The position numbers and the translations under genes were made by a program. From JAYEIA01 sp964472505 (lineage in GTDB: Bacteria; Bacteroidota; Bacteroidia; Bacteroidales; JAADGE01): DNA of 38,166 nucleotides. Shown here one piece after another: positions 1-7,683 of the stretch. Under the pieces are notes generated by a model. That model made no database searches, had not been told where the DNA came from, and worked only from the letters and a program-made list of their open reading frames with translations. Each line of letters starts with the position of its first letter. The stretch's first letter is position 1. The DNA is taken from assembly GCA_964472505.1 (NCBI GenBank), contig CAYYQW010000034.1, positions 1 to 38,166 on the forward strand. Reading direction: 5' to 3'.

Positions 1-345
1 ACAGGCCACGCAAACAGTATTCCTTTATGGATTTTTGGATTTCTTTATTAGGGTTAGTAGATGTAAGATGTAAGATATAAGTATTTAGATTTAAGACAAA
101 TCAGAAGTCAGATATCAGATATCAGACCGTCGCAGATAATATTCTGCAGCCCGATAATTGGAAACAACTAAACAACTCCACGACTCCACGACTCCACGAC
201 TCCACAACTCCACAACTCCACAACTCAACAACTCAACAACTCCACGACTCAACAACTCCACAACTCAACAAACAAACAACTCCACAGCTGAACCATTTCT
301 GCCGAACTCTTTTTTGCATCAGCCCTGAATTTTAAAAAAAATCAT
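1..345. repeat. Low-complexity repeat tract, left edge
   Basis: No gene is recognisable here. Bases 1-60 are open in more than one frame and could be the end of an upstream gene, but no family can be named. From about 100 the tract has short 'cagaagtcagatatcag' words. At 121-180 comes the first copy of a roughly 55-bp unit (ends cccgataattggaaacaac). From 165 to 292 there is a degenerate satellite of about 10 bp (actccacaactccac, with cgactcc variants). The same three elements recur at 1070-1620. Confidence 0.8.
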
Positions 346-353
346 TATATTTG
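346..353 (+). promoter_or_regulatory. Putative Bacteroidota -7 box for vapBC
   Basis: The octamer TATATTTG fits the TAnnTTTG -7 consensus of Bacteroidota primary promoters. It lies 51 bp before the ATG at 405, just after the satellite repeat ends, so the pair probably has its own promoter. Confidence 0.5.
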
Positions 354-404
354 TAATAAAGAAACATTATAATTTTAAAATACCTGTTGAATAAAAAGAA
401 CAGC

Positions 405-686
405 ATGAGTAAAAAAATAGATATAGATATTATTGAAAATTTTCCCGAAGAATTTTTTTCTCAACTAAACTCGGAAGCACGACAGGAATTTAACAATTTA
501 CTTAATTATTTCGTTCATAAATATAATATTGTTCTAAATGATATCCCGGATAAAAGTAAAGCAGAAAAAGGCAAAGAAAACTTTATGCTTTTTTTGAAAA
601 AGGGCTTTCATGTCTCAGAAAAAGAACTTGAAAAAATAAATCAAATTCAAAAAGACATTAATTCATGGGACATAGAAAAGTATTAA
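405..686 (+). CDS. Putative VapB-like antitoxin
   Basis: Encodes 93 residues, charged and Lys/Glu-rich, with no membrane segment. I chose the ATG at 405 over the in-frame TTG at 387 because it is a canonical codon downstream of the promoter box. The 3' end overlaps the PIN-domain gene by 22 bp, the usual antitoxin-toxin coupling of vapBC operons. The N-terminal half (about residues 10-45) is acidic and probably helical; the family is not recognised from sequence alone. Assignment as antitoxin rests on size, overlap and position before a VapC. By analogy it would bind and inhibit the toxin and repress the operon. Confidence 0.6.
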   Translation: MSKKIDIDIIENFPEEFFSQLNSEARQEFNNLLNYFVHKYNIVLNDIPDKSKAEKGKENFMLFLKKGFHVSEKELEKINQIQKDINSWDIEKY

Positions 687-1063
687 TAGATACTTCCGTT
701 ATCATTGATTATATCAGAAAAAAACAGAAAGAAAAATCGGATCTTTATAAACTTTTCGATAAGCAATATATTTTGTATATCTCTGCCGTAAGTTGTTTTG
801 AGCTGTATGCGGGCTTAAATGAAACAAACAGAAAATTAACAGAGATTATTTTAGCCCACATTAACCGCCACAACTTCGACGGCGATGTAGCCCAAAACGC
901 GGCCTTAATTTACAATAATTTAAAAAAAAGAAATCAAATAATAGAAATTAGAGATATTTTTATAGCAGCATCAGCCGCATCGCTGAATATACCCCTTGCC
1001 ACAAAAAATATTAAGCACTTTGCCCGTATTCAAGAAATAGAACTTTTAGAAAGCATAATATAA
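665..1063 (+). CDS. vapC: PIN-domain toxin, VapC family
   Basis: A 132-residue protein, the normal length for VapC ribonucleases, which cut tRNA or rRNA with a Mg2+ centre. The PIN acidic residues are visible: D9 in LIDTSVIIDYI, E46 in SCFELYAG and D97 in RDIFIAASA, followed by N115 in ATKNIKHF. This is the D..E..D..N/D pattern of active VapC, so the toxin looks intact. It starts inside the end of the upstream small gene and forms a type II toxin-antitoxin pair with it. The pair sits in a repeat-rich segment just outside the first polysaccharide gene. It may help maintain the locus; that role is inference. Confidence 0.85.
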   Translation: MGHRKVLIDTSVIIDYIRKKQKEKSDLYKLFDKQYILYISAVSCFELYAGLNETNRKLTEIILAHINRHNFDGDVAQNAALIYNNLKKRNQIIEIRDIFIAASAASLNIPLATKNIKHFARIQEIELLESII

Positions 1064-1069
1064 TCAGAG

Positions 1070-1620
1070 GTCAGACATCAGAGGTCAGACATCAGATCGA
1101 CGCAGTTAATATCTTGCAAGCCGATAATCAGAAACAACTCCACAACTCCACAAATAAACAACTCCACAACTGAATCAGAGATCAGAAGTCAGAGGTCAGA
1201 TATCAGAGGTCAGATATCAGACCGTTACAGTTAACATTCTGCAGCCCGATGATTGAAAACAACTCCACAACTCCACAACTCCACAACTCCACAACTCCAC
1301 AACTCCACGACTCAACAACTCCACGACTCAACAACTCAACCAAAAAATGCCAAGTCGCACAGTCGCTAAGTCGTTTAAAAAAGCAACAAACAAATCAGAG
1401 ATCAGAGGTCAGAGGCCGGATATCAGACCGACACAGTTAATATTCTGCAGCCCGATAATTGGAAACAACTAAACAACTCCACAAATAAACAACTCCACCA
1501 AAAAATGCCAAGTCGCACAGTTGCACAGTCGCATAGTCGTAAAAAAAAGCTGCAAATCAACAACTCCCCGACTCCACGAATTAACAACTCCACAACTATA
1601 CAACTAAACAAACAAAACAG
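1070..1620. repeat. Interspersed repeat block between vapC and the Wzt gene
   Basis: This gene-free tract holds three more copies of the unit seen at 121-180 (about 1091-1141, 1216-1265 and 1423-1480), each with gca-ttaatattctgcagcccgat followed by gaaacaactcc. They alternate with 'cagaggtcagatatcag' words and the 'actccacaactccac' satellite. A second unit, ccaaaaaatgccaagtcgca followed by cagtcg words, occurs at about 1340-1385 and 1498-1550. Short open frames inside are translations of the repeats, not genes. Confidence 0.85.
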
Positions 1621-1654
1621 CTCCGCGAATAAACAATTTTTATCAAAAAACCAT

Positions 1655-1662
1655 TACATTTG
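1655..1662 (+). promoter_or_regulatory. Putative promoter of the polysaccharide locus
   Basis: TACATTTG matches the TAnnTTTG -7 consensus and lies 20 bp before the ATG of the ABC-transporter gene, immediately after the repeat block. It is the natural candidate for driving the exporter-sulfotransferase-aminotransferase operon. Confidence 0.5.
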
Positions 1663-1682
1663 CAGACAAACTAAGATTAAAG

Positions 1683-2960
1683 ATGCCAAACGACATTGCC
1701 CTGAAAATAGAAAATCTCTCGAAGAAATACCGACTGGGCTTGGTGGGAACCAATACGCTGCGCGGTGATTTACAGGCCTGGTGGTACCGCATGCGCGGCA
1801 AGGAAGACCCTACGCTGAAAATTGGCGAAGAGAACAAACTGGCTGAAAGCGGCGGAAAACATATTTGGGCTTTGCAGGATATTAATTTGGAAGTGAAGAA
1901 AGGCGAAGTGCTGGGCATTATAGGCAAAAACGGAGCCGGCAAAAGTACGCTGCTCAAAATTCTCTCGCGCGTAACCGGCCCCACCACCGGAAAGGTGGAA
2001 ATAAACGGCAGCATTGCCAGCTTGTTGGAAGTGGGCACCGGTTTTCACCCGGAGCTTACCGGCATGGAAAATATTTACCTGAACGGCGCCATTATGGGCA
2101 TGAGCAAAGCCGAAATAAAATCCAAAATTGATGAAATAGTAGAATTTGCCGGCGTAGCCAAATACATAGACACGCCCGTAAAACGCTACAGCAGCGGCAT
2201 GCGCGTGCGCTTGGGCTTTGCCGTAGCCGCCTTTTTGGAGCCGGACATTCTGGTAGTGGACGAAGTACTGGCCGTAGGCGATGCCGAATTCCAGAAAAAA
2301 GCCATCGGCAAAATGAAGGATGTTTCAAAAGGTGAAGGACGCACGGTATTGTTTGTGAGTCATAATATGGGAAGTGTGAAGGCGTTGTGTACGCGAGCAG
2401 TTTTACTGGAAAATGGGCGAATTGCTAAAATCGGTGGTGTAGATAATATTGTGTCATATTATTTATCCGGGGGCGGAAAAAATACAGCACAGCATAAAAA
2501 TTTCGAACCGGAAAATTTTGGCAACAAAAGCCTTTATATCTCAGAAATAGGCATACACGCAAAAGGAAAAAGCCCGGCAGAACCTTTAGCCAGAAATAAT
2601 GTGCTTGAGATTTTCATTAAATACAATTATGAAAAAACGGATAATTCTTTTTACCATATAAATTTACGCGTAAAATCTGACGATGGCGTTTATCTGTTTA
2701 ACACTGCAAATACCATTGCCAAAAATAAAATTGAAATTTCCGAAGGGAATAATACATTCAAAGTTATTATTCCTGATATGTTTCTTAAAGATGGAAATTA
2801 TCTATTAGACTGTATGATTGTAAAAAACAGAAAAAATGTTATTAATATAGAAGACGATGTGCTTGCTTTTAGCATCAACCCGGAAAAAAAAGCTTTGGGA
2901 TCAAATACAGGCAAAGGGAAAACCTATTTAACACCACATATTGAATGGTTAAATGTTTAA
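1683..2960 (+). CDS. wzt: O-antigen/polysaccharide ABC exporter ATPase with C-terminal sugar-binding domain
   Basis: This 425-residue cytoplasmic ATPase would power export of a finished lipid-linked polysaccharide with a Wzm permease, which is not in this window. Walker A is GKNGAGKST (81-89), the ABC signature is YSSGMRVRL (169-177), Walker B plus catalytic Glu is ILVVDE (189-194), and the switch His is in LFVSHN (about 223-228). Residues from about 260 to the end form an extra beta-rich region as in Wzt proteins that read the modified non-reducing end of the glycan. Base composition changes near 2380-2400: the ATPase part is visibly GC-richer than the C-terminal part. This suggests a conserved motor joined to a swapped specificity domain. 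The gene ends in TAATG, overlapping the next start. Confidence 0.92.
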   Translation: MPNDIALKIENLSKKYRLGLVGTNTLRGDLQAWWYRMRGKEDPTLKIGEENKLAESGGKHIWALQDINLEVKKGEVLGIIGKNGAGKSTLLKILSRVTGPTTGKVEINGSIASLLEVGTGFHPELTGMENIYLNGAIMGMSKAEIKSKIDEIVEFAGVAKYIDTPVKRYSSGMRVRLGFAVAAFLEPDILVVDEVLAVGDAEFQKKAIGKMKDVSKGEGRTVLFVSHNMGSVKALCTRAVLLENGRIAKIGGVDNIVSYYLSGGGKNTAQHKNFEPENFGNKSLYISEIGIHAKGKSPAEPLARNNVLEIFIKYNYEKTDNSFYHINLRVKSDDGVYLFNTANTIAKNKIEISEGNNTFKVIIPDMFLKDGNYLLDCMIVKNRKNVINIEDDVLAFSINPEKKALGSNTGKGKTYLTPHIEWLNV

Positions 2961-3691
2961 TGATGAAAATAAAGATAAATATCCCTTATACTAAATCAAA
3001 ATTTGTCGGCATCTCATTAAATATTGCAAGACAATTTAAGAAGAACGAACAAAAACCTATAGAACTAAAAGATAATAAATATAACAAAATATTCTGTATA
3101 GGTTTTAATAAAACAGGAACAACTACATTAGAATATACTTTAAAACAACATAATTTTAGTGTAGAAAAACAGTCTGTGTTTTCAAATTATGCCAATGATT
3201 GGGCTGCACGTGATTTTTCTCGCATAATTAAATCGTGCAAAAAAGCTGATGCGTTTCAAGACTTCCCGTTTTCTTTTCCGCATACATTCATTGCATTAGA
3301 TATGGCTTTTCCAAACAGCAAATTTATCCTTACTCTAAGAGACAATCCTGAACAATGGTACAACTCAATCGTAAAATTTCACAGTAAACTATGGGCAGAC
3401 GGAAATGTGCCAACAAAACAAGACCTTCAGAATGCTACGAGATATTACAAAGGTAGACCATGGCAAATGAACAGAATGCTCTTTTCCAGCCCTGAAGAAG
3501 ACCCGTACAATAAAGAAAAACTGATTAAACAGTATCTTGACCACATAAACAACGTAAAAAATTATTTCAGACACAGAGAAAAAGATTTATTGATAATAAA
3601 TGTTTCAGAAAAAAACAGCTATAAAGATTTTTGTAACTCCTTAAATATAAGCCCCATTTTCGATAAGTTTCCATGGAAAAACAAAACATAA
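2960..3691 (+). CDS. Sulfotransferase family protein
   Basis: About 243 residues. FCIGFNKTGTTTLEYTL near the N-terminus is the PAPS 5'-phosphosulfate-binding loop of sulfotransferases, and FILTLRDNPEQWYNSIVKFH resembles the 3'-phosphate-binding segment (R followed by W and S). It probably transfers sulfate from PAPS to a sugar hydroxyl during polysaccharide assembly. I start it at the ATG at 2960 (or 2963), where TAATG couples it to the exporter gene; an in-frame ATG at 2945 would overlap wzt by 16 bp. Its end overlaps the aminotransferase start by 19 bp, so the three genes form one operon. It is AT-rich, matching the variable 3' half of wzt. Confidence 0.8.
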   Translation: MMKIKINIPYTKSKFVGISLNIARQFKKNEQKPIELKDNKYNKIFCIGFNKTGTTTLEYTLKQHNFSVEKQSVFSNYANDWAARDFSRIIKSCKKADAFQDFPFSFPHTFIALDMAFPNSKFILTLRDNPEQWYNSIVKFHSKLWADGNVPTKQDLQNATRYYKGRPWQMNRMLFSSPEEDPYNKEKLIKQYLDHINNVKNYFRHREKDLLIINVSEKNSYKDFCNSLNISPIFDKFPWKNKT

Positions 3692-4785
3692 CCTACGTAA
3701 CTCAACCTACACTTCCCGATCTGGAAGAGTACACCAAATTATTAAAACAAATTTGGGAAAGCAAGCATATTGCCAATAACGGACCATTTCATCACAAATT
3801 TGAACAGGCGCTGTGCAACTATTTAAAAGTCCAAAACCTTTCGCTTTTTTCAAACGGTACGCTGGCTCTTATGACGGCTCTGAGGGCATTGCGCATCACC
3901 GGCGAAGTCATTACTACGCCTTACAGTTTTGTGGCCACTACGCATGCCCTGCATTGGAACGGCATAAAGCCTGTATTTTGCGATATTAATGAACACGATT
4001 GTAATATAAACGCCGAAAAAATAGAAGCCCACATTACCCCCAAAACCACGGCCATAATGCCGGTACACGTGTACGGCAATCCCTGTGATAACGACAAAAT
4101 TCAAAAAATTGCCGATATTTACGGTTTAAAAGTCATTTACGATGCCGCTCATGGCTTTGGCGTAGAGAAACATGATAAAAGTATCTTAAATTGGGGCGAT
4201 GCAAGTGTATTGAGTTTTCATGCCACCAAAACCTTTAACACCGTGGAAGGTGGTGCCATTGTTACTAAAGACGAAAAATTAAAACAACGCATTGATTATT
4301 TTAAAAATTTTGGCTTTGCTGATGAAACCACCGTTATCGGTTACGGAATAAATGCAAAGATGAATGAACTCATAGCCGCTTACGGCCTTCTGCAACTTAA
4401 AACCATTGACGAAAACATCCGCAAACGACGCGAAAAGGTCAATTTATATCGCAGTTTATTGCAAAATACACCGGGTATAAAATTTTTTACGGATTTTGAA
4501 AACGTCCGGCACAATTATACCTATTTTCCGATATTTATCGACCAAAAAACATACGGCAAAAGCCGGGACGAAGTTTATAACAAACTTAAAGAAAATAATA
4601 TTTTTGCCCGGCGCTATTTTTATCCGCTCATCAGCCAATTCAATGCCTATAAAGAATTGCCCACGGCAAATAAAGAAAATTTACCGATTGCCGAAAAAAT
4701 CACCGAACAAGTATTATCTTTGCCTTTATACGCCGAGTTGCAAAACGAAACGATTGAAAAAATTGTGAAGATAATAAATGGATAA
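3673..4785 (+). CDS. DegT/DnrJ/EryC1 family sugar aminotransferase
   Basis: 370 residues, the typical length for PLP-dependent nucleotide-sugar aminotransferases. The PLP lysine is K186 in SFHATKTFNTVEGGA, and the cofactor-binding Asp is D157 in VIYDAAHGFG. This form of the motif is seen in VioA-like enzymes that make dTDP-4-amino-4,6-dideoxyhexoses; the exact sugar cannot be assigned. It overlaps the sulfotransferase by 19 bp. Its last 8 bases are shared with the start of the following AlbA-type gene. The final 18 codons are repeated twice more downstream (about 6173-6249 and 7607-7683), which makes this 3' end a recurrent recombination boundary. Confidence 0.9.
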   Translation: MEKQNITYVTQPTLPDLEEYTKLLKQIWESKHIANNGPFHHKFEQALCNYLKVQNLSLFSNGTLALMTALRALRITGEVITTPYSFVATTHALHWNGIKPVFCDINEHDCNINAEKIEAHITPKTTAIMPVHVYGNPCDNDKIQKIADIYGLKVIYDAAHGFGVEKHDKSILNWGDASVLSFHATKTFNTVEGGAIVTKDEKLKQRIDYFKNFGFADETTVIGYGINAKMNELIAAYGLLQLKTIDENIRKRREKVNLYRSLLQNTPGIKFFTDFENVRHNYTYFPIFIDQKTYGKSRDEVYNKLKENNIFARRYFYPLISQFNAYKELPTANKENLPIAEKITEQVLSLPLYAELQNETIEKIVKIING

Positions 4786-6172
4786 AAACAGCTTGCAACA
4801 TATTATCGCACAGGGCGAAAACGAACAAACGGAGTTTAAAACTTCTTTCAATAAAAAGACTATTGAAACTATTGCGGCTTTTGCAAACAGCAGGGGCGGT
4901 CATATTATTATCGGTGTTTCCGATAAAAGATCAATCATAGGCACGGAAATTACACAAGAAAGTATTCAAAATTGGCAAAACGAAATAAAATCCAAAACTC
5001 AGCCGGCTATTAATCCCGACATCGAATCTTATGTAATAGAAAAAAAAACGGTTATTTGTATATCTGTTCAGGAATATCCGGTAAAACCCGTTTCGGTGCA
5101 AGGCAGATATTACATCAGAAAAAACAATTCAAATCATTTGCTTTCGGCAAGCGAAATCAATGACCTTTATTTACAATCCATACAAACATCATGGGACAGC
5201 TATCCGTATGCTGATGCAAAATATTCTGATTTGGATGAAGATAAAATTACAAATTTCACAGATAAAGTAAATCAAAGCGGACGGTTCAAATTATCAGGAA
5301 CACCTTACGAATGTGTAAAAAAATTACATTTGATTAAAAACAATGAACCTACCAATGCAGCAATGCTGTTGTTTTCAAAAGAAGAACTGTTTTACAATGT
5401 TCATATCGGTCGATTTAAAACCCAATCGCATATCATTGACGACAAAATGGTACGCGGTACACTTTTTGAAGCCGTTGACAATACCATGACCTATATTATC
5501 AGTCACCTGAAAGTAGCATTTGAAATTACGGGAAAAACATCGCAACGAACTGAAATTTTTGAATACCCGCTTCCGGCAATCCGGGAATTAGTTTTAAATG
5601 CAATTATACACAGAGATTACAAAAGCCCGACTGATATTCAAATTAGAATTTTTGACAAAGAGATTACGATTTTTAATCCCGGGAAACTTTACGGCGGATT
5701 AACCGTTGAAGACCTGAAAACCGATAATTATCAGGCACAAAGCCGAAACAAACTCATAACCGAAGCATTTTATTTAACCAAAGATATTGAAAAATACGGT
5801 AGCGGATACCGCAGAATAAGAGAATATATTGCGGAATATCCGACCATGTTTTTTGATTTTGAAGAAAACTCCGGCGGATTTCTTACGAAGATAGGATACA
5901 AAGAACAAAAAATAATTAACAAAGCGAAGGAATCGGAAACTGACACAGAAACTGACACAGAAACTGACACAGAAACTGACACAGAAAATATAAGATTATC
6001 TAAAATAATTAGCTTAATAAGCAAAAACAATAAAATTACTACATCAAAAATTGCTGAAATTTTAAATGTATCAAGAAGTTCAATAGCCAGAGATATAAAA
6101 ATGCTGAAGAAAAAGAAAAAATTGCTTCGAATAGGAGGAGACAGAGGCGGACATTGGCAAATTTTAGAGTAA
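4778..6172 (+). CDS. AlbA_2-domain/HATPase transcriptional-regulator-like protein, copy 1
   Basis: 464 residues. The N-terminal 125 form a Schlafen AlbA_2 domain (EQTEFKTSFNKK, FANSRGGHIIIGV). Residues about 260-385 resemble HATPase_c_4, with an N-box-like REL(V)LNAIIHRDY and NPGKLYGGLTVEDL. Then comes a linker of four ETDT units (12-bp DNA repeats, about 5934-5984) and a C-terminal winged-helix-like segment (KITTSKIAEILNVSRSSIA). Such proteins are annotated as ATP-binding DNA-binding regulators; the function is unproven and may relate to defence or mobile elements. It begins inside the last 8 bp of the aminotransferase gene and is followed by a duplicated aminotransferase tail. Confidence 0.82.
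   Translation: MDKNSLQHIIAQGENEQTEFKTSFNKKTIETIAAFANSRGGHIIIGVSDKRSIIGTEITQESIQNWQNEIKSKTQPAINPDIESYVIEKKTVICISVQEYPVKPVSVQGRYYIRKNNSNHLLSASEINDLYLQSIQTSWDSYPYADAKYSDLDEDKITNFTDKVNQSGRFKLSGTPYECVKKLHLIKNNEPTNAAMLLFSKEELFYNVHIGRFKTQSHIIDDKMVRGTLFEAVDNTMTYIISHLKVAFEITGKTSQRTEIFEYPLPAIRELVLNAIIHRDYKSPTDIQIRIFDKEITIFNPGKLYGGLTVEDLKTDNYQAQSRNKLITEAFYLTKDIEKYGSGYRRIREYIAEYPTMFFDFEENSGGFLTKIGYKEQKIINKAKESETDTETDTETDTETDTENIRLSKIISLISKNNKITTSKIAEILNVSRSSIARDIKMLKKKKKLLRIGGDRGGHWQILE
5934..5984 (+). repeat. In-frame 12-bp tandem repeat encoding (ETDT)n
   Basis: Four near-perfect copies of gaaactgacaca encode the ETDT linker of the first AlbA_2/HATPase protein. The 12-bp period keeps the frame, so copy-number change would alter linker length without breaking the gene. 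Confidence 0.85.
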
Positions 6173-6249
6173 AAAATATACCTTTGCCCTTGTATGCCGA
6201 GTTGCAAAACGAAACGATTGAAAAAATTGTGAAGATAATAAATGGATAA
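6173..6249 (+). pseudogene. Aminotransferase 3'-end remnant (tail copy 2)
   Basis: Reads PLPLYAELQNETIEKIVK and on to the stop, the same ending as the DegT gene at 3673-4785. From 6196 the DNA is identical to 4732 onward for 123 bp, running across the stop codon and into the next AlbA_2 gene. Only the gene end is present; the rest of the aminotransferase is absent. It marks the border between the two AlbA cassettes. Confidence 0.88.
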
Positions 6250-7606
6250 AAACAGCTTGCAACATATTATCGCACAGGGCGAAAACGAACAAACGGAGTT
6301 TAAAACTTCTTTCAATAAGGAAGTGATTGAAACCATTGTGGCTTTTGCAAACAAAAAAGGCGGGAGTATTTATATCGGTATTTCAAAAACAAATAACATA
6401 GTTGGCGTAAAAGTCAATGGAGAGAGCATCCAAAATTGGATTAACGAAATTAAAAGCAAAACAACGCCGGCTTTGATAGTCGATTCCGATTTTATTAAAA
6501 TTGAAAACAAAACAATCGTTCGCCTGCGAATTGCCGAATATCCTATCAAGCCCGTTTCTACACAAGGAAAATATTATAAAAGAATATTTAATTCCAATCA
6601 TTTGCTCAGCACCGATGAAATAGCTAACGAACATTTAAAAACAATCAATACAAGTTGGGATTATTACCCAAGCCCTTACCATACCATTGATGATATAGAC
6701 ATAGACAAAGTCGGGCGTTTTGTCGCAGAAACAGAACGTAAAAATGACAACAAAATAGCAATTGATGCGATTGAATTTTTAAAAAAGTTTGAATTCATTC
6801 GCAATGAGCAATTAACTTTGGGTGCTTATCTGTTGTTTGTAAAAAATCATTGCACGATTTCCGATATTCAGGTAGGCAGATTTAAAAGCGACATCACAAT
6901 TATCGACAGCATCTCATTAAATACCGACCTGTTTGCCGAAGTGGATGAAATACTTGCTTTTATCCGAAAACATTTGATGGTGGAGTATATCATTACCGGC
7001 GAAGCACAACGAACCGAACGGTTTGATTATCCGACAGATGCCATACGCGAAATAGTCATTAACATGATTGTGCACAGAGACTACAGAAACAGCAGTGCTT
7101 CAATTATTAAAATTTTCGATGACAGAATAGAATTTTTTAATCCGGGCAATTTGTACGACGGACTAACTGTAAACGATTTGTTATCCGGTAATTATACGTC
7201 AAAAACAAGAAATAAATTAATTGCAAAAGCATTTAAAGAAGTTGGATTGATTGAACGATACGGTACCGGAATCAAAAGAATTATAGATATTTGTGCCAAT
7301 TACGGAACAATTCCGCCAAAAATTGAAGAACTTCCCAAAGGATTTCGTGTAACTTTATTTAAGGAAAAACTCAATGACACTTTAAATGACCCTATAAATG
7401 ACACTTTAAATGACACTTTAAATGACAGAACAAATGCTATTTTGAATTATATAAAAGAAAATAAAAACATTACACAAGATGAAATTGCTGAAAAATGCAA
7501 AGTTAGTGTAGAGACAATAAAGCGAGATATTAGTAAAATGCAAAATGCAAATTTGATAAAAAGAGTAGGCAGCAGAAAATCCGGATATTGGCAAATTTTA
7601 GAATAA
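6242..7606 (+). CDS. AlbA_2-domain/HATPase transcriptional-regulator-like protein, copy 2
   Basis: 454 residues with the same architecture as the preceding gene: AlbA_2 (1-125, FANKKGGSIYIGI), HATPase-like middle (REIVINMIVHRDY, NPGNLYDGLTVNDL), a repeat linker (LNDT units, about 7370-7432) and a C-terminal HTH (ITQDEIAEKCKVSVETIKRD). The first 26 codons are identical at DNA level to copy 1; after that the proteins diverge strongly. This is not a simple recent duplication. Two old paralogues share a recombined start. Both genes end in WQILE and are followed by almost the same bases leading into an aminotransferase tail. Function as for copy 1, unproven. Confidence 0.82.
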   Translation: MDKNSLQHIIAQGENEQTEFKTSFNKEVIETIVAFANKKGGSIYIGISKTNNIVGVKVNGESIQNWINEIKSKTTPALIVDSDFIKIENKTIVRLRIAEYPIKPVSTQGKYYKRIFNSNHLLSTDEIANEHLKTINTSWDYYPSPYHTIDDIDIDKVGRFVAETERKNDNKIAIDAIEFLKKFEFIRNEQLTLGAYLLFVKNHCTISDIQVGRFKSDITIIDSISLNTDLFAEVDEILAFIRKHLMVEYIITGEAQRTERFDYPTDAIREIVINMIVHRDYRNSSASIIKIFDDRIEFFNPGNLYDGLTVNDLLSGNYTSKTRNKLIAKAFKEVGLIERYGTGIKRIIDICANYGTIPPKIEELPKGFRVTLFKEKLNDTLNDPINDTLNDTLNDRTNAILNYIKENKNITQDEIAEKCKVSVETIKRDISKMQNANLIKRVGSRKSGYWQILE

Positions 7607-7683
7607 AAAATAGACCTTTGCCTTTGGATGCCGAATTGGAAAAAGAGACTATAGAGTATATTGTAAGAATTATACAGCAATGA
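7607..7683 (+). pseudogene. Aminotransferase 3'-end remnant (tail copy 3, divergent allele)
   Basis: Encodes PLPLDAELEKETIEYIVR, then IIQQ and a stop. It aligns with the end of the DegT gene but with many base differences, so it derives from another allele. Its TGA overlaps the ATG of the following sulfotransferase (ATGA). This suggests it preserves the original junction of an aminotransferase directly upstream of that sulfotransferase. Confidence 0.85.

Noticed and set aside
140..300. Possible CRISPR array in the left repeat tract
   Set aside because: The period is about 10 bp with no unique spacers and no cas genes nearby.
1249..1440. 63-codon frame rich in NNSTTPQLH repeats
   Set aside because: It is a straight translation of the actccacaac satellite; the same DNA recurs at 165-300 in other frames.
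1423..2328. Minus-strand open frames over the Wzt gene and repeats
   Set aside because: They lie antisense to a strongly conserved ATPase and show no family features.
5770..6354. 194-codon minus-strand frame with SVSVSV repeats
   Set aside because: Antisense to the ETDT repeat and the HTH of the AlbA_2 gene; hydrophobic only because A-rich coding DNA reads as Phe/Ile/Leu on the other strand.
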